A DNA stretch of 11,489 nt, from NCBI RefSeq assembly GCF_010093535.1, contig NW_022985200.1, positions 281,127 through 292,615 of the forward strand, written 5' to 3'. Positions 1 to 7,424 of this stretch are shown here, one piece after another (the first letter of the stretch is position 1; every line of letters starts with the position of its first letter). Made by a program: the position numbers and the translations under genes. The notes under the pieces are model-generated. The model had not been told where the DNA came from and did not search any database. It was given only the letters and a program-made list of their open reading frames with translations. The stretch is from Lindgomyces ingoldianus (taxonomy: Eukaryota; Ascomycota; Dothideomycetes; Pleosporales; Lindgomycetaceae).

Positions 1-230
1 AATAACCTATATTAAATTACTATAAAAAGTATAATAAGTAAAAAAGTATATAAATAGTAATAATTTTACTATTTTTATAGTATTACTAAAAATAAAGTAA
101 GTTATTAGTAAACCTTACTATACTTAATATATTTAAGTTTATATAATATAAAGTTAAGTAAAATCTGTTTTTTAAAACATACTAGGTTAGTTAGTTATAA
201 TTTTTTTATTAGTTTATATATTTTTTTATA
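1..230. other. AT-rich stretch without gene
   Basis: This stretch is almost entirely A and T, with stop codons in all frames and no recognisable protein similarity. It holds short complementary words such as TAGTAATA and TATTACTA around 55-90 that could pair, but that is expected by chance at this composition. It ends with the TA at 229-230 that forms the target duplication of the DNA transposon to its right. It is probably RIP-degraded repeat or intergenic DNA. Confidence 0.6.
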
Positions 231-294
231 ACGTACCTAACAGGTTGGCCGGCCACACAGGTTGGCCGGCTACTTTTGCCAAGCCCCTACTAAA
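231..294 (+). repeat. Left terminal inverted repeat of copy A
   Basis: It begins ACGTACCTAACAGG and matches the reverse complement of 1299-1362 over 64 bp with four mismatches, all transitions. Inside it GTTGGCCGGC occurs twice, at 244-253 and 261-270, exactly 17 bp apart. ACTTTTGCCAAG follows at 272, offset +41 from the end. The GC-rich core stands out sharply from the AT-rich surroundings. It is preceded by the TA duplication at 229-230. Confidence 0.95.
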
Positions 295-329
295 ACTACC
301 CTATTCTCTCGCAAAACAGCCTACTTTAG

Positions 330-1252
330 CTCTATATAGAGTAATACAACACAAGATATTATTTAGAGTCTACTTCTACTACTTGCTTACACGTATGTAA
401 GTTATGCCTAGTCTAATTACACTGCCTACATTGCCTTTAACTTAGCTTACTTTCTTTAGCGCGCACCTATGTCTTTAGCTTCTTCCTATTACTACACGCT
501 CTAAACTCCTTTAGAGTAGTTAGATAAGCCTTATCCTTAACTATTAAAGTCCTTTCTGCCTAAATTTGCTTTCTTTTATGTAATTTATATTACATAGCAG
601 CTTTATTTACTGCTTAAAGCTTTATAATCTTATAGCCTACTTTATTATATTAATGCCCTAGATAACTGTTATCTACTCTTTATTACTTTACTATATTACC
701 TTTAGCTGTCCTTGTCTCTCTAAAGCTATAATAACTGCTCTAGTTAATATCTAGCCTATTATAAAGCCTAACTTATTAAAGTTATACTTGTCTTTATTTT
801 AGATACTGTACTTAGCTTTTATGTTAGCTACTAGGCAAAACTAGCTCTAGATAACCTCTAGATCCTTATAAAGCGCTCTTTTATAATTATACTTATAATT
901 AAACTTTATTATAAACTTAGGGCAGTGCTTAACCTACATACTAGTCTAGTTTAAGCTAACCTAGCCTAGATTACGCTCTGCAGGCAAGAAATTAGCTATA
1001 TTAGCTACAGCTGCAAGCCTAAAGGGAAATCTGCGCGTAATAAGCTTAAGTATATACTTAACAACTACCTTTTTTTTAAGCTTAGTTAGATTTCTTAATT
1101 TAGGCTAGCATTCTGCTTATAAAGGCTGTCTAGCGCGTTAATTACTTAGTGTTGTGTAAAAGACATTATAGATAGCTGTAGCGCGTTGCAAGGAGAGTTT
1201 TAAGTCTTATTTAAGAGCCTAAAGAGCAAGCTATATCTAACGTTCTTTAGAA
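330..1252 (-). pseudogene. Pogo-type DDE transposase relic (deleted, RIP-mutated)
   Basis: An intact relative would bind the terminal repeats and catalyse cut-and-paste transposition in the nucleus. On the minus strand the frame starts near 1250 with a Psq-type helix-turn-helix pattern (LSLQRATAIYNV, then TTL). It continues through the CENP-B-like DNA-binding part (RRFPFRLAAVANIAN, then N*TSM with stop for Trp) and reaches the first catalytic block, read here as YNFNKLGFIIG at about 757-789. The family has Asp-Glu where this copy has Asn-Lys. The next family motif, VIxGIN, is at about 650-672. After it the frame joins a basic C-terminal-like stretch (KEFRACSNRKK), so an estimated 150-200 residues with the other catalytic acids are missing. 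Stops replace Trp and Gln codons throughout. The family assignment is firm; the exact ends are approximate. Confidence 0.9.
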
Positions 1253-1298
1253 GATTTAATCTAGTGTTGTTGTTAAGGCATTATGTAGATAGGTAGAG

Positions 1299-1362
1299 TT
1301 TAGTGGGGGCTTGGCAAAAGTGGCCGGCCAACCCGTGTGGCCGGCCAACCCGTTAGGTACGT
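1299..1362 (-). repeat. Right terminal inverted repeat of copy A
   Basis: It is the inverted counterpart of 231-294, ending GTTAGGTACGT, and is followed by the TA duplication at 1363-1364. It keeps both copies of the GGCCGGCC core. Because the transposase starts on this side, this is the 5' end of the element. Confidence 0.95.
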
Positions 1363-1490
1363 TATATTTTTTAAAAAAATGTATACTTAATATAAGTACA
1401 CTTTTATATTAATTTATATGTAGTTTACTTTTGTATATGTTATATAAAATATATTTAAATTATAGTTAGCTATATTTATTCTATATTTTT

Positions 1491-1550
1491 AGCTATATTA
1501 GTATATTAAGGATTAGCATTAGCTATATTAGTGTGTTAGAGATTAGCATT
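1491..1550 (+). repeat. Tandem repeat, two 30-bp units
   Basis: Two adjacent 30-bp units (1491-1520 and 1521-1550) both begin AGCTATATTAGT and end GATTAGCATT. They differ at only a few positions, and a partial third unit begins at 1551 (AGCTATG). No coding or promoter role is visible. Confidence 0.9.
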
Positions 1551-1560
1551 AGCTATGCTT

Positions 1561-1594
1561 AGTTACAGGCTATAATTAGTTACATGCTATAGTT
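1561..1594 (+). repeat. Tandem repeat, two 17-bp units
   Basis: AGTTACAGGCTATAATT (1561-1577) is followed directly by AGTTACATGCTATAGTT (1578-1594), with two differences. It lies next to the 30-bp tandem repeat and shares its AT-rich context. Confidence 0.85.
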
Positions 1595-2079
1595 AAATAT
1601 TATTATTATATGTCTATTACCTATCTAATACTAATTTGCTAAGCATTATGCAACAACTATATAACAGCGCAGGCAAGACAATAGGTCTAAATGCAGTAGG
1701 AATCTAGTTAGAGGCATATAGAAGTTCGTGGGGACTTAGAACCTAGGAATGCTATTAACACCTATAGGCCTTATATAAAAAATATTAGAAAACTACTAAG
1801 CTAGCTAAAAAAAAAAGGTGCAACTAAATACTTAAAAAAATAAAAGTAACTATAAAAGATAAAGTTAAGTTATAGTTAAAGCTAATATAAAAACTTATTA
1901 GATAAGTTCTAAGCAACTTAAGATAAAATAATTTATAAAAATTATTATAAACTATTCTTTAACCTAAATAACTTACTATAAAAATAGAATAGTAAGTAGC
2001 ATAGATAGCACTAAAAGTAAGCTTTTAAAGAAAGATAGAAGTGTATTATAAGAGAGACAAATTGCTACTAAGCCTTACT

Positions 2080-2225
2080 TGTTAGAATTTATGCTTATAT
2101 ACAAAGTACAGGTCATGTGACCTCTAAACAGGTCAGGGGAGGCTATACTAGCCCGCCCTAGGACATCTAGCCTTACACCTACCTTAATGTGCTAACTATT
2201 GCTCTAAGCAAGCTTTGCTTTTACA
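2080..2225. other. GC-richer LTR-like island
   Basis: This island stands out by composition (for example GCCCGCCCTAGG near 2151-2162) between AT-rich flanks. It starts TGTTAG and could end at ACA 2175-2177 or ACA 2223-2225, which fits LTR-style TG/CA ends. A TATA-like word lies near 2096-2102. It contains the 14-bp perfect palindrome AGGTCATGTGACCT at 2110-2123, followed by a second AGGTCA. I see no matching second LTR in the window and no convincing flanking duplication. It may be a solo LTR or the end of an element inserted at the break in the copia RT. The LTR identity is inference. Confidence 0.4.
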
Positions 2226-2244
2226 GATCATTTATGAACTGTCG

Positions 2245-2940
2245 TAGTATTTTATAAAACTTTACTTTTTACAGTTTTTTTTTTCTCTTTGCGTAAATTT
2301 TTTTATTATAATGCTTAAAGTGTTGTCTATTTATAAGCTAGTAATACTAAAAGTGTGCTTTTCTTTATTAGTAATTAAAAAGTAGAGGTTGTATAAAAAG
2401 ATGTGCATGTGTAGCTTTTTTTTATAGTAGTTATAGTATGTTTTAAACTAATATAGTCCTAATTTAGCAGCTTTATACAAAGGTTGTACAACCTAAAGTA
2501 TTATATTTAGTAGAAAGCTCTAGCGCATCTTCTTTAGTAGCTTTATGTACAGCGTGCGCATAAGCTTATCTATTAATTAAATGTATACTTATATAATATT
2601 ATATAGTTTAAAATGCATTCTGTATATAGCTCTTAGGCTTACTTTTATAGCTAAGAGTAGTCTCTAGCTTATTCTCTAGATAGTTAGTAACTAAGTAAAA
2701 ATTTCTTTCTTTTTTTTATCTAAGTAGCTAGTAAATACTAGGCAGGCTTTTTTATATAGTTAAGTTGTTTTACCTTTTACTTCTTATATAAGGCAAAAGT
2801 TAAAAATCTAACTTTTATACCTTATTAAGTTATACACTATAACTTTAAAAGTGCTATTAGTAATTAAGGTGTCTATTTTTATATAGTCTAATTCTTTAAA
2901 TAGTTTTTTAAGTGTAGTAATTACACTGTCTATATAAAGC
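2245..2940 (-). pseudogene. Copia-type reverse transcriptase (RVT_2) relic
   Basis: An intact enzyme would copy the element RNA into cDNA. Reading right to left on the minus strand, the start of RVT_2 is recognisable near 2820-2930 (ITTLKKLFKELDYIKIDTLI, then EVKGKTT). Next comes a PLY(G)-type motif, VVQPLYKAAKLG, near 2450-2495, followed by FKTYYNYYKKKLHM and the active-site block near 2315-2340. The family has two adjacent Asp there, whereas this copy reads IDNT, so the second Asp is Asn. The frame fades after KKKL*KVKFYK near 2245-2280 and no RNase H follows. In-frame stops stand where Trp, Gln and Arg are expected. The family call is strong. The exact break point is uncertain, since the last 20 or so codons no longer resemble the family. 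Confidence 0.85.
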
Positions 2941-3219
2941 TTAATAGATAAGGCCTAATTATTCTTTTTCTTCTAGGTTAGAAATACCTAGTCTAGACTT
3001 TATATAGGTTTTCTTTACTTTTTACTTTTTCTAGTATCTATATCTTTCTTTTGCACTAGTGCAGCATTACTATTTTAAAGAGCTTAGTCTATAGTAGGCT
3101 CTAGTTCTGTTTTTATAATATTTTTATAAGGCTATTCTTTTTTCCTCTTCTTTAAAAGATTTTTTTATATAGGGATTAGTTTATCTAGGTTATTTATTAT
3201 AAGTAAGTTGTCTTTTTTT

Positions 3220-4140
3220 TTTCTTTATAGTATAGTTTAACCTATATATATTAGAGCTTTAGTAGGCTATTTTTTTTTAATAATAATGTCTTTTTTTTTA
3301 ATGCTTTTAATCTTATATAGGCTAGTCTAGCCTTTTTTCTCTCTCTATGCTATAATCTCTAAGCTAAGGGGGAGGTTAAGGACTTTATATGTTATAAGGC
3401 TATTATAAGTGTTAATTATATAATTAATGTTTACTTTTATATAGTCTTTTTAAAGTATTTTTATTACCTTTTATACAGTGCTTACTTATGTAATAATGTC
3501 TAGTAATAGTAGAGAGTCTAGGTTAATTCTTAGGTATACTTTAAAGACTAGCAGTGTAGGTACTAGACTGTGCAGGCTAGCTGTGTTGTTTAGAGCCTTA
3601 ACTGCTATCTATAGAATAGCCTTATTATTTATACAGTTACCTAGCTTAGTCTTTAGGATGTTAAACACTTGTTAGAGAGGTATGTGTGTGCGCTTAACCT
3701 TTCTAACTACCTAATGTGCTTCTATAGGCAGCTGCCTACATGTAGCTTCTATAATCTTTATATAAGCTTAAAAATCTTCTAAAGTAAAGTTTATACTAGA
3801 GTTATACATAATATAGTCTAGGGGTTTTTAATAGGTGTTAATTTAGCATTTGCACAGTGCATCCTAGGTATCTTGTGTAGACATAAATTTTAGGAATGTA
3901 GCAGCCTAAAATAATGTGTCTATATTAATAATATATAGAACATCTCTATTATTAATTTATATAACATTAATAATAACTTTATAGTTAAAGTAGGTGTTAT
4001 TTTTAATTATAAACTTAAATTTTTGCAAGGCCTAGTTATATAATTAGTAGAGGTAGCAGAACTTCTTAATCTCTTCTAGCACTGCAGCATTAATGTTGTA
4101 GCTAGCGCTAGTTAGCATTTTTTAGAGTCTTTTTATGCAG
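3220..4140 (-). pseudogene. Copia-type integrase relic
   Basis: An intact integrase would insert element cDNA into the chromosome. On the minus strand the catalytic core is clear from about 4040 to 3660: FKFIIKNN, KVIINVI, then STQDT*DALCKC*INTY, LDYIMYNSSINF, LPIEAH*VVRKVKR. All three residues of the D,D,E triad have changed: the first Asp is Asn (IIN), the second is Asn (MYN), and the Glu is Lys (RKVKR). Each change is TpG to TpA in the coding strand. Downstream, 3675-3478 continues as a recognisable fungal copia linker (KALNNTASLHSLVPTLLVF), and 3420-3230 as NLPLSLEIIA*REKKG and YKIKSI, the C-terminal part that precedes RT in these polyproteins. The stop-free plus-strand frame at 3478-3675 is only the antisense of this linker. 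Confidence 0.92.
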
Positions 4141-4289
4141 GGGTGTCTAAATTAGCAGTAGAGGCAGTAGAGTTCTAATTTAGTAAAAAAAGACATAAAT
4201 TTTTTCTTACTAATGTTAAAAAAAAAGTGTTTTTATTTTTATATAATAAAAATAGTAGTTTTGTTTTTATATATAATAACATTTAAAAC

Positions 4290-4600
4290 ATTATTAAAGT
4301 ATGCTCTAAGTTAGTTAGCATTTGCTAGTAATAGCAGAAATAGTGTTAAAGTCTTTAAGATGTAGTATGTAACTAGACTAATTAAGTTCTAGATTTGTAC
4401 AGTACTAATTAATCTCTTTAGTGTCTAGCCTCTAAAGCTAATATCTGTTTAGCTAGGTGTCTAATTAATTTCTATATATAGGTTTTTTTATATATACGCC
4501 TTAAGTTAGAACTTACTAATAGTAAAGATCTTTACTGCGCCTATGTCTTATAGTTTACCTTAGTATACTGTATAGTATTAGTTATTAAAGATAAACTGCT
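4290..4600 (-). pseudogene. Retroviral-type aspartic protease relic
   Basis: This domain would mature the Gag-Pol polyprotein. The catalytic signature D(T)GA is seen as DIGAVKI at about 4527-4547 on the minus strand, with Thr changed to Ile (ACA/ACC to ATA). The rest of the small domain follows leftward (STVQI, NLISLVTYY, then a leucine-rich FLLLLAN near 4320), matching the usual fungal copia pattern before integrase. Stops interrupt it several times. It lies between the zinc knuckle and the integrase, the expected place. Confidence 0.75.
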
Positions 4601-4859
4601 TAGCATACTCCTTAGGTTTAATGCTGTAGATGTCCTCTCCTGTTGCACAGTGTAGATAGGTAGTAAAGGTAAAGTAGTTAACAGCTTTTTTAGCATTCTT
4701 ACTTTTCTATTTTATTTTCTTTACATTATGTAAATTATTTTTTTTCTTAAGGTAACTTTTAAAGTTTTAGATGTATAAGGTAATAGCTTTATATAATAAA
4801 GTCTTATTATAAAAATCTTTATATAAGGCAACATACTAGTTCTTTACTTATGTATAGTT

Positions 4860-5900
4860 ATTATAAGAGTAGTTTAATAACTAATATTTTTCTTTATAGC
4901 AGACAAAGCACTTTTTTGTCTGTGTGCAGTTATCTCTAGATTGTAGCCTAAACCTAGATAAAGATCTTTTATATTATCTTTTTTTACATAAAAGAAAGCT
5001 TTCTTCTTGTTGTGTAGACTCTTATTATGCAGAGTTATATTAGCAGTTTATATAGTATACATTAGGTAGTTTTTAAAGGTATTAGTTTACCCTTTAGTCT
5101 ATAGTAACTTAAAGTAATGCCTGTAGGTTGCTAAATAAGGCTTTACATAAAGGCTTAATAGTAAACATAGCATGTTCTAGTTCTAGTTATCCTTAATAGG
5201 CTTATATAATAGCAGTGTGCAGTAGAACATCTTTTTAAAATTCTGTTCTTAGTGCCTTTTATATAAGTGTAAGCTTGTTAATTATTATTTTAAAGACTTT
5301 ATATAAACTCTTATTAAAGTTTTTTTATTAGCATTATGTAAAAGTTATTATTATCTAGTCTGTCTAGTACTAGCTATAGTTTACATTAGTGTTAAAGTAA
5401 CTACTTAAAGTGTTGTACAAATGCTTCTAGTTATGTCTAGGGCCTATGTTGTGCATATAGTACATATTTGCCTAACTTTCTAGGATATCTAGAAAGATGT
5501 CTGTGTACTAAGTTTCCTAGATATCTAGCTATTAACATAAATTAATAAAGATCCTTATTTTATTTATAAAAATGTTATATAGTTAACTTATATAGTTATT
5601 ATCTTTTTTTTATGCTTTTTAAAATTATATAATTTTATCTGCTAGAAGTTTTTCTTTAGTGTTTTCCCTCTAGGGTAGAAGTTTGTATAGGTTGTAATGT
5701 AGTATAGATTATGCAGGTAGTATTAGTAGTGTATACACTACTGCAGGCAGTAGTGTGTACAATTAAGGGTGTAGAGCAGGCGTTAGGTAGAGTAGCATGT
5801 ATTGTTTGTATAGTAATTAGTGTAGTGCTAGCTAAGGTGTAAAAGTAGGTAATGCTAGTACCTTTAGTGTTGTTAGCAGCATTATGTTTAGCCTACTTCT
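4860..5900 (-). pseudogene. Gag-like region with zinc knuckle relic
   Basis: Gag would form the virus-like particle and its zinc knuckle would bind element RNA. On the minus strand, near 4870-4935, the frame gives NCTQTKKCFVCYKEKY*, a CxxC-type knuckle as found in fungal copia gag, with a likely Cys now read as Tyr and a Trp as stop. To the right, 5200-5400 gives the helical-looking NNFYIMLIKKL and QAYTYIKGTKNRILKRC. Still further right, 5650-5830 is rich in Thr, Pro and Ser (PNACSTPLIVHTTACSS), a plausible Gag N-terminal region. I assign it as gag by position and by the knuckle; the N-terminal part is not recognisable by itself and no start codon can be defended. Confidence 0.65.
5725..5742. 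repeat. 18-bp perfect palindrome
   Basis: AGTAGTGTATACACTACT equals its own reverse complement. A near copy of one arm (AGTAGTGTGTAC) follows at 5749-5760. It lies in the Thr/Pro-rich putative gag N-terminus, so it may be a low-complexity coding relic rather than a site. Confidence 0.9.
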
Positions 5901-5907
5901 ATGCAAA

Positions 5908-5940
5908 GCTTTATATATTAATAAGAGTTATATATAAAGC
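5908..5940. repeat. Inverted repeat, 10-bp arms
   Basis: GCTTTATATA (5908-5917) and TATATAAAGC (5931-5940) are perfect complements with a 13-nt spacer. The stem is AT-rich and lies near the presumed gag start. No function can be inferred. Confidence 0.85.
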
Positions 5941-5942
5941 CT

Positions 5943-6429
5943 TTTAAGCGTAATTACTTTTTTTTATGCTATATTATATAGTTTCTAGGCTTAGGTACCT
6001 TTATTATTTAGCTATAGTGTAATTCTCTTATTCTCTAGCACCTATATAAGCTCCCTTTTAAACATGTGGCTAAGTGCTAAAAAGTCTTATAGCGTCTATT
6101 TTTTAAAATTCTTTATGTATAAGCTTAAAAAAGTAGCGCCTTTTTAAGTTATTATATATAGATTAGTAATTATGTAACTTATATATAATTAAGTTTATAG
6201 GCTTATTAAAGCCTTTAACATGTTAATCTTGTTATTCTAGTACTCTAGGCTAGTCTTATTTTGTAGTGTTGCCTTTAATATCCCTATGTCCTTTATAAGT
6301 TATTTATATAATAGGAATTATTTCTTATTTTTTTTATTATTACATAGAGTTATTAGTTGCTAGTAAGATTTTATTATAATAGTATAGTTAATTACTTTTT
6401 TAGTAGATTACGCAGGTACTGCTGTTATC
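5943..6429. other. Copia leader or 5' coding debris, no recognisable gene
   Basis: Between the presumed gag start and the 116-bp repeats I see no protein similarity in any frame. Runs of T, TAG and TAA dominate. By position it belongs to the untranslated leader of the minus-strand copia element, or to an ancient insertion within it. Confidence 0.45.
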
Positions 6430-6660
6430 TAGCTGCTAGGTTGTGCAGCTTTAATAGCTTTAGTGTGCGCCTTACACTATCTCCTTTTTACTTTATACAG
6501 TAGCAGAGCTTACTGTATAATGTAAAGAATTAATGTGCTATTATTTAGCTGCTAAGTTGTGCAGCTTTAGTAGCTTTAGTGTGCGTCTTACACTATCTCC
6601 TCTTTACTTTGTATAGTAGCAGAGCTTGCTGTATAATGCAAAGGATTAATCTACTATCTT
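6430..6660 (+). repeat. Tandem repeat, two 116-bp units with internal hairpin
   Basis: Unit 1 starts at 6430 (TAGCTGCTAGGTTGTGCAGC) and unit 2 at 6546 (TAGCTGCTAAGTTGTGCAGC). They match along their length, with scattered, mostly C/T and G/A differences. Each holds CTTACACTATCTCCT and a stem around GCAGAGCTT; in unit 1 the arms ATACAGTA and TACTGTAT are perfect. It lies in the copia leader. Confidence 0.92.
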
Positions 6661-6665
6661 AAGAG

Positions 6666-6789
6666 ATAAGTAACTAAATAAAGTACCTTACAAAGTGTAA
6701 GTACTCTACTGTTACTCTTTCTAAAGAATAAGTAACAAAACAAAGTACCTTATAAGGTATAAGTACTTTATTATTACTTTTACTAATTT
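6666..6789 (+). repeat. Tandem repeat, two 62-bp hairpin units
   Basis: Unit 1 (6666-6727) and unit 2 (6728-6789) both begin ATAAGTAAC and carry AAAGTACCTTA. Each unit can fold on itself: in unit 1 AGTACCTTACA pairs with TGTAAGTACT (one bulge), and an outer AGTAAC pairs with GTTACT. In unit 2 AAAGTACCTTATA pairs with TATAAGTACTTT. The differences between units preserve the pairing. It lies just inside the presumed copia 5' LTR. Confidence 0.9.
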
Positions 6790-6869
6790 ATAGTTAATTA
6801 AATTAACTACTAATTAGTGTTAAATAGGCTCTAATAGCTAGCTGCTTATAGTATAAGCACTTAAGTAGT

Positions 6870-7150
6870 AAGAGTAAGAGTAGTGTACAGTGTGCATAGT
6901 ATATAAGGTAGGTAAGGTAAGAGTAACATGTTTCTAGTTCTATTACTCTTTTCTTTCTTTTATATAAAGGAAAAGGGGGATATCTAGATGTTTGTGCACA
7001 GAGGTTCGCGCACGAGCATCATGTGACATAGATACGTGATCCTGCTCGTGCGCGATCGCTTGTATCCAGGCCGCGACGCTGCTGCTGCGTACGGACATAG
7101 ACGCTTTTTGCTCTAATTATATAGTAACTATTATAGTTAATAGCTACACG
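6870..7150 (-). promoter_or_regulatory. Presumed copia 5' LTR / promoter region
   Basis: Read on the minus strand, this region has a GC-rich upstream part (7090-6985), a C-run then CTTTTCC, and a TATA-box-like TTTATATAAAAG at about 6957-6968. After that comes pyrimidine-rich sequence (TTACTCTTACC) resembling a transcription start and U5. The order suggests a U3-R-U5 layout feeding transcription leftward into the leader and gag. The LTR boundaries are not defined, because the other LTR is absent from the window and no primer-binding site is convincing. A possible start is TGTAGC at 7147-7152 on the minus strand. The role is inferred from layout. Confidence 0.45.
7007..7054. repeat. GC-rich inverted repeat, 12-bp arms
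   Basis: CGCGCACGAGCA (7007-7018) and TGCTCGTGCGCG (7043-7054) are perfect complements with a 24-nt spacer. The spacer itself shows partial inward symmetry (TCATGTGAC against CGTGAT). It sits about 40 bp upstream (on the minus strand) of the TATA-like box, in the only stretch of the copia unit with abundant CpG. Confidence 0.93.
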
Positions 7151-7181
7151 TCTAAGAAGAAACTACTGCCCTAGGTAGGGC

Positions 7182-7396
7182 TGTGATGACAAGCACTGTC
7201 TCTACTACTGTATAGAGCTAGGGAAGCATAGCAGAGTAGGTCGGCTCTATTTCAGCTAAACTAGGATGGGGAGTGAAGGAAGCGAAGGGTTTTTGCAAGA
7301 GAAAAGCTTGCGCAGCGCTAAGGCGCTAGCGCGCTTGCTTAGCCCTTAGTAAGATTATGTAACTAGCAGTAGAGCTTAACATGCAGCACTGTCACA
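7182..7396 (-). repeat. Ty3/gypsy 3' long terminal repeat
   Basis: This 215-bp LTR has TGTGA/TCACA ends (TGTGATGAC at 7182, CTGTCACA ending at 7396). The adjoining polypurine tract on the right fixes it as the 3' LTR of a minus-strand element. It is much less AT-rich than its surroundings. Its central part (7303-7341) is a set of short GCGC-rich imperfect inverted repeats. The five bases to its left are AGGGC, half of the expected target duplication; the partner would lie outside the window. Confidence 0.85.
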
Positions 7397-7410
7397 TTAC
7401 CCCCCTCTAA
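7397..7410 (-). other. Polypurine tract (plus-strand primer site)
   Basis: On the minus strand this reads TTAGAGGGGGGTAA, immediately before TGTGACAG of the 3' LTR. A G-rich purine run at this position primes second-strand cDNA synthesis in LTR retroelements. It sets the element's orientation. Confidence 0.85.
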
Positions 7411-7424
7411 GGTGGGCTTGTCCC

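Larger units (their letters stand above)
231..1362 (-). mobile_element. Pogo/Fot1-like DNA transposon, internally deleted (copy A)
   Basis: This is a 1132-bp element with long terminal inverted repeats (231-294 and 1299-1362), flanked by TA at 229-230 and 1363-1364. A TA target duplication is what Tc1/mariner/pogo-class transposons generate. A degenerate pogo-type transposase reads on the minus strand from about 1252 to about 330. Autonomous fungal Fot1/pogo elements are usually near 1.8-2 kb (family knowledge). Here the middle of the catalytic domain is missing: the frame runs from the helix-turn-helix part to a recognisable VIxGIN motif near 650-672, then passes directly to C-terminal-like sequence. 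Copy A is therefore a non-autonomous deletion derivative as well as a RIP victim. Two relatives from another subfamily lie at 10324 and 11064. Confidence 0.93.
1365..2079. other. Unassigned AT-rich repeat debris
   Basis: No gene is supported. The first 250 bases are nearly pure AT and contain two short tandem repeats. From about 1640 to 1830 the composition is less extreme, and one plus-strand frame gives a short stop-poor run near 1720-1800 (RGDLEPRNAINTYRPYIKN) that I cannot place in any family. Poly-A runs and TAG/TAA codons dominate 1800-2079. It is most likely another RIP-degraded element whose identity is lost. Confidence 0.5.
2245..7150 (-). mobile_element. Ty1/copia-like LTR retrotransposon, 3'-truncated, RIP-mutated
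   Basis: Reading on the minus strand, the domains appear in the order gag with zinc knuckle, protease, integrase, reverse transcriptase. Integrase before RT is the diagnostic Ty1/copia (Pseudoviridae) order. The element is headed by a presumed LTR/promoter region (about 6870-7150) and a leader with two sets of tandem repeats (6430-6789). All frames are riddled with TAG/TAA. The RT reading stops near 2245, before the RNase H domain, so the 3' end including its LTR is missing or replaced by the island at 2080-2225. The 5' boundary near 7150 is inferred, because I could not find the paired LTR. An intact relative would make a Gag-Pol polyprotein and copy itself through RNA in cytoplasmic particles. 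Confidence 0.85.

Noticed and set aside
1720..1800. Short stop-poor plus-strand peptide (INTYRPYIKN region) as a tyrosine recombinase or Starship captain piece
   Set aside because: There is no recognisable catalytic motif, the run is under 30 codons, and the similarity is only impressionistic.
2080..2225. This island as the missing 3' LTR of the copia element
   Set aside because: It does not resemble the presumed 5' LTR region at 6870-7150, and no polypurine tract or RNase H precedes it. It is left as an unassigned LTR-like block.
3478..3675. A 65-codon plus-strand open frame
   Set aside because: It is the antisense of the copia integrase C-terminal linker, which is clearly recognisable on the minus strand. 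The frame is open only because the AT-rich minus-strand coding pattern leaves no stops in that phase. The encoded peptide resembles nothing.
6430..6789. CRISPR-like or satellite array
   Set aside because: There are only two units of each repeat, with no spacers of uniform length and no cas genes. They are ordinary tandem duplications in a retroelement leader.
6968..6980. AAAGGAAAAGGGG on the plus strand as a polypurine tract of a plus-strand element
   Set aside because: All coding relics to its left read on the minus strand. On that strand the run lies just upstream of a TATA-like box and fits an LTR U3 better. I could not exclude the alternative completely.
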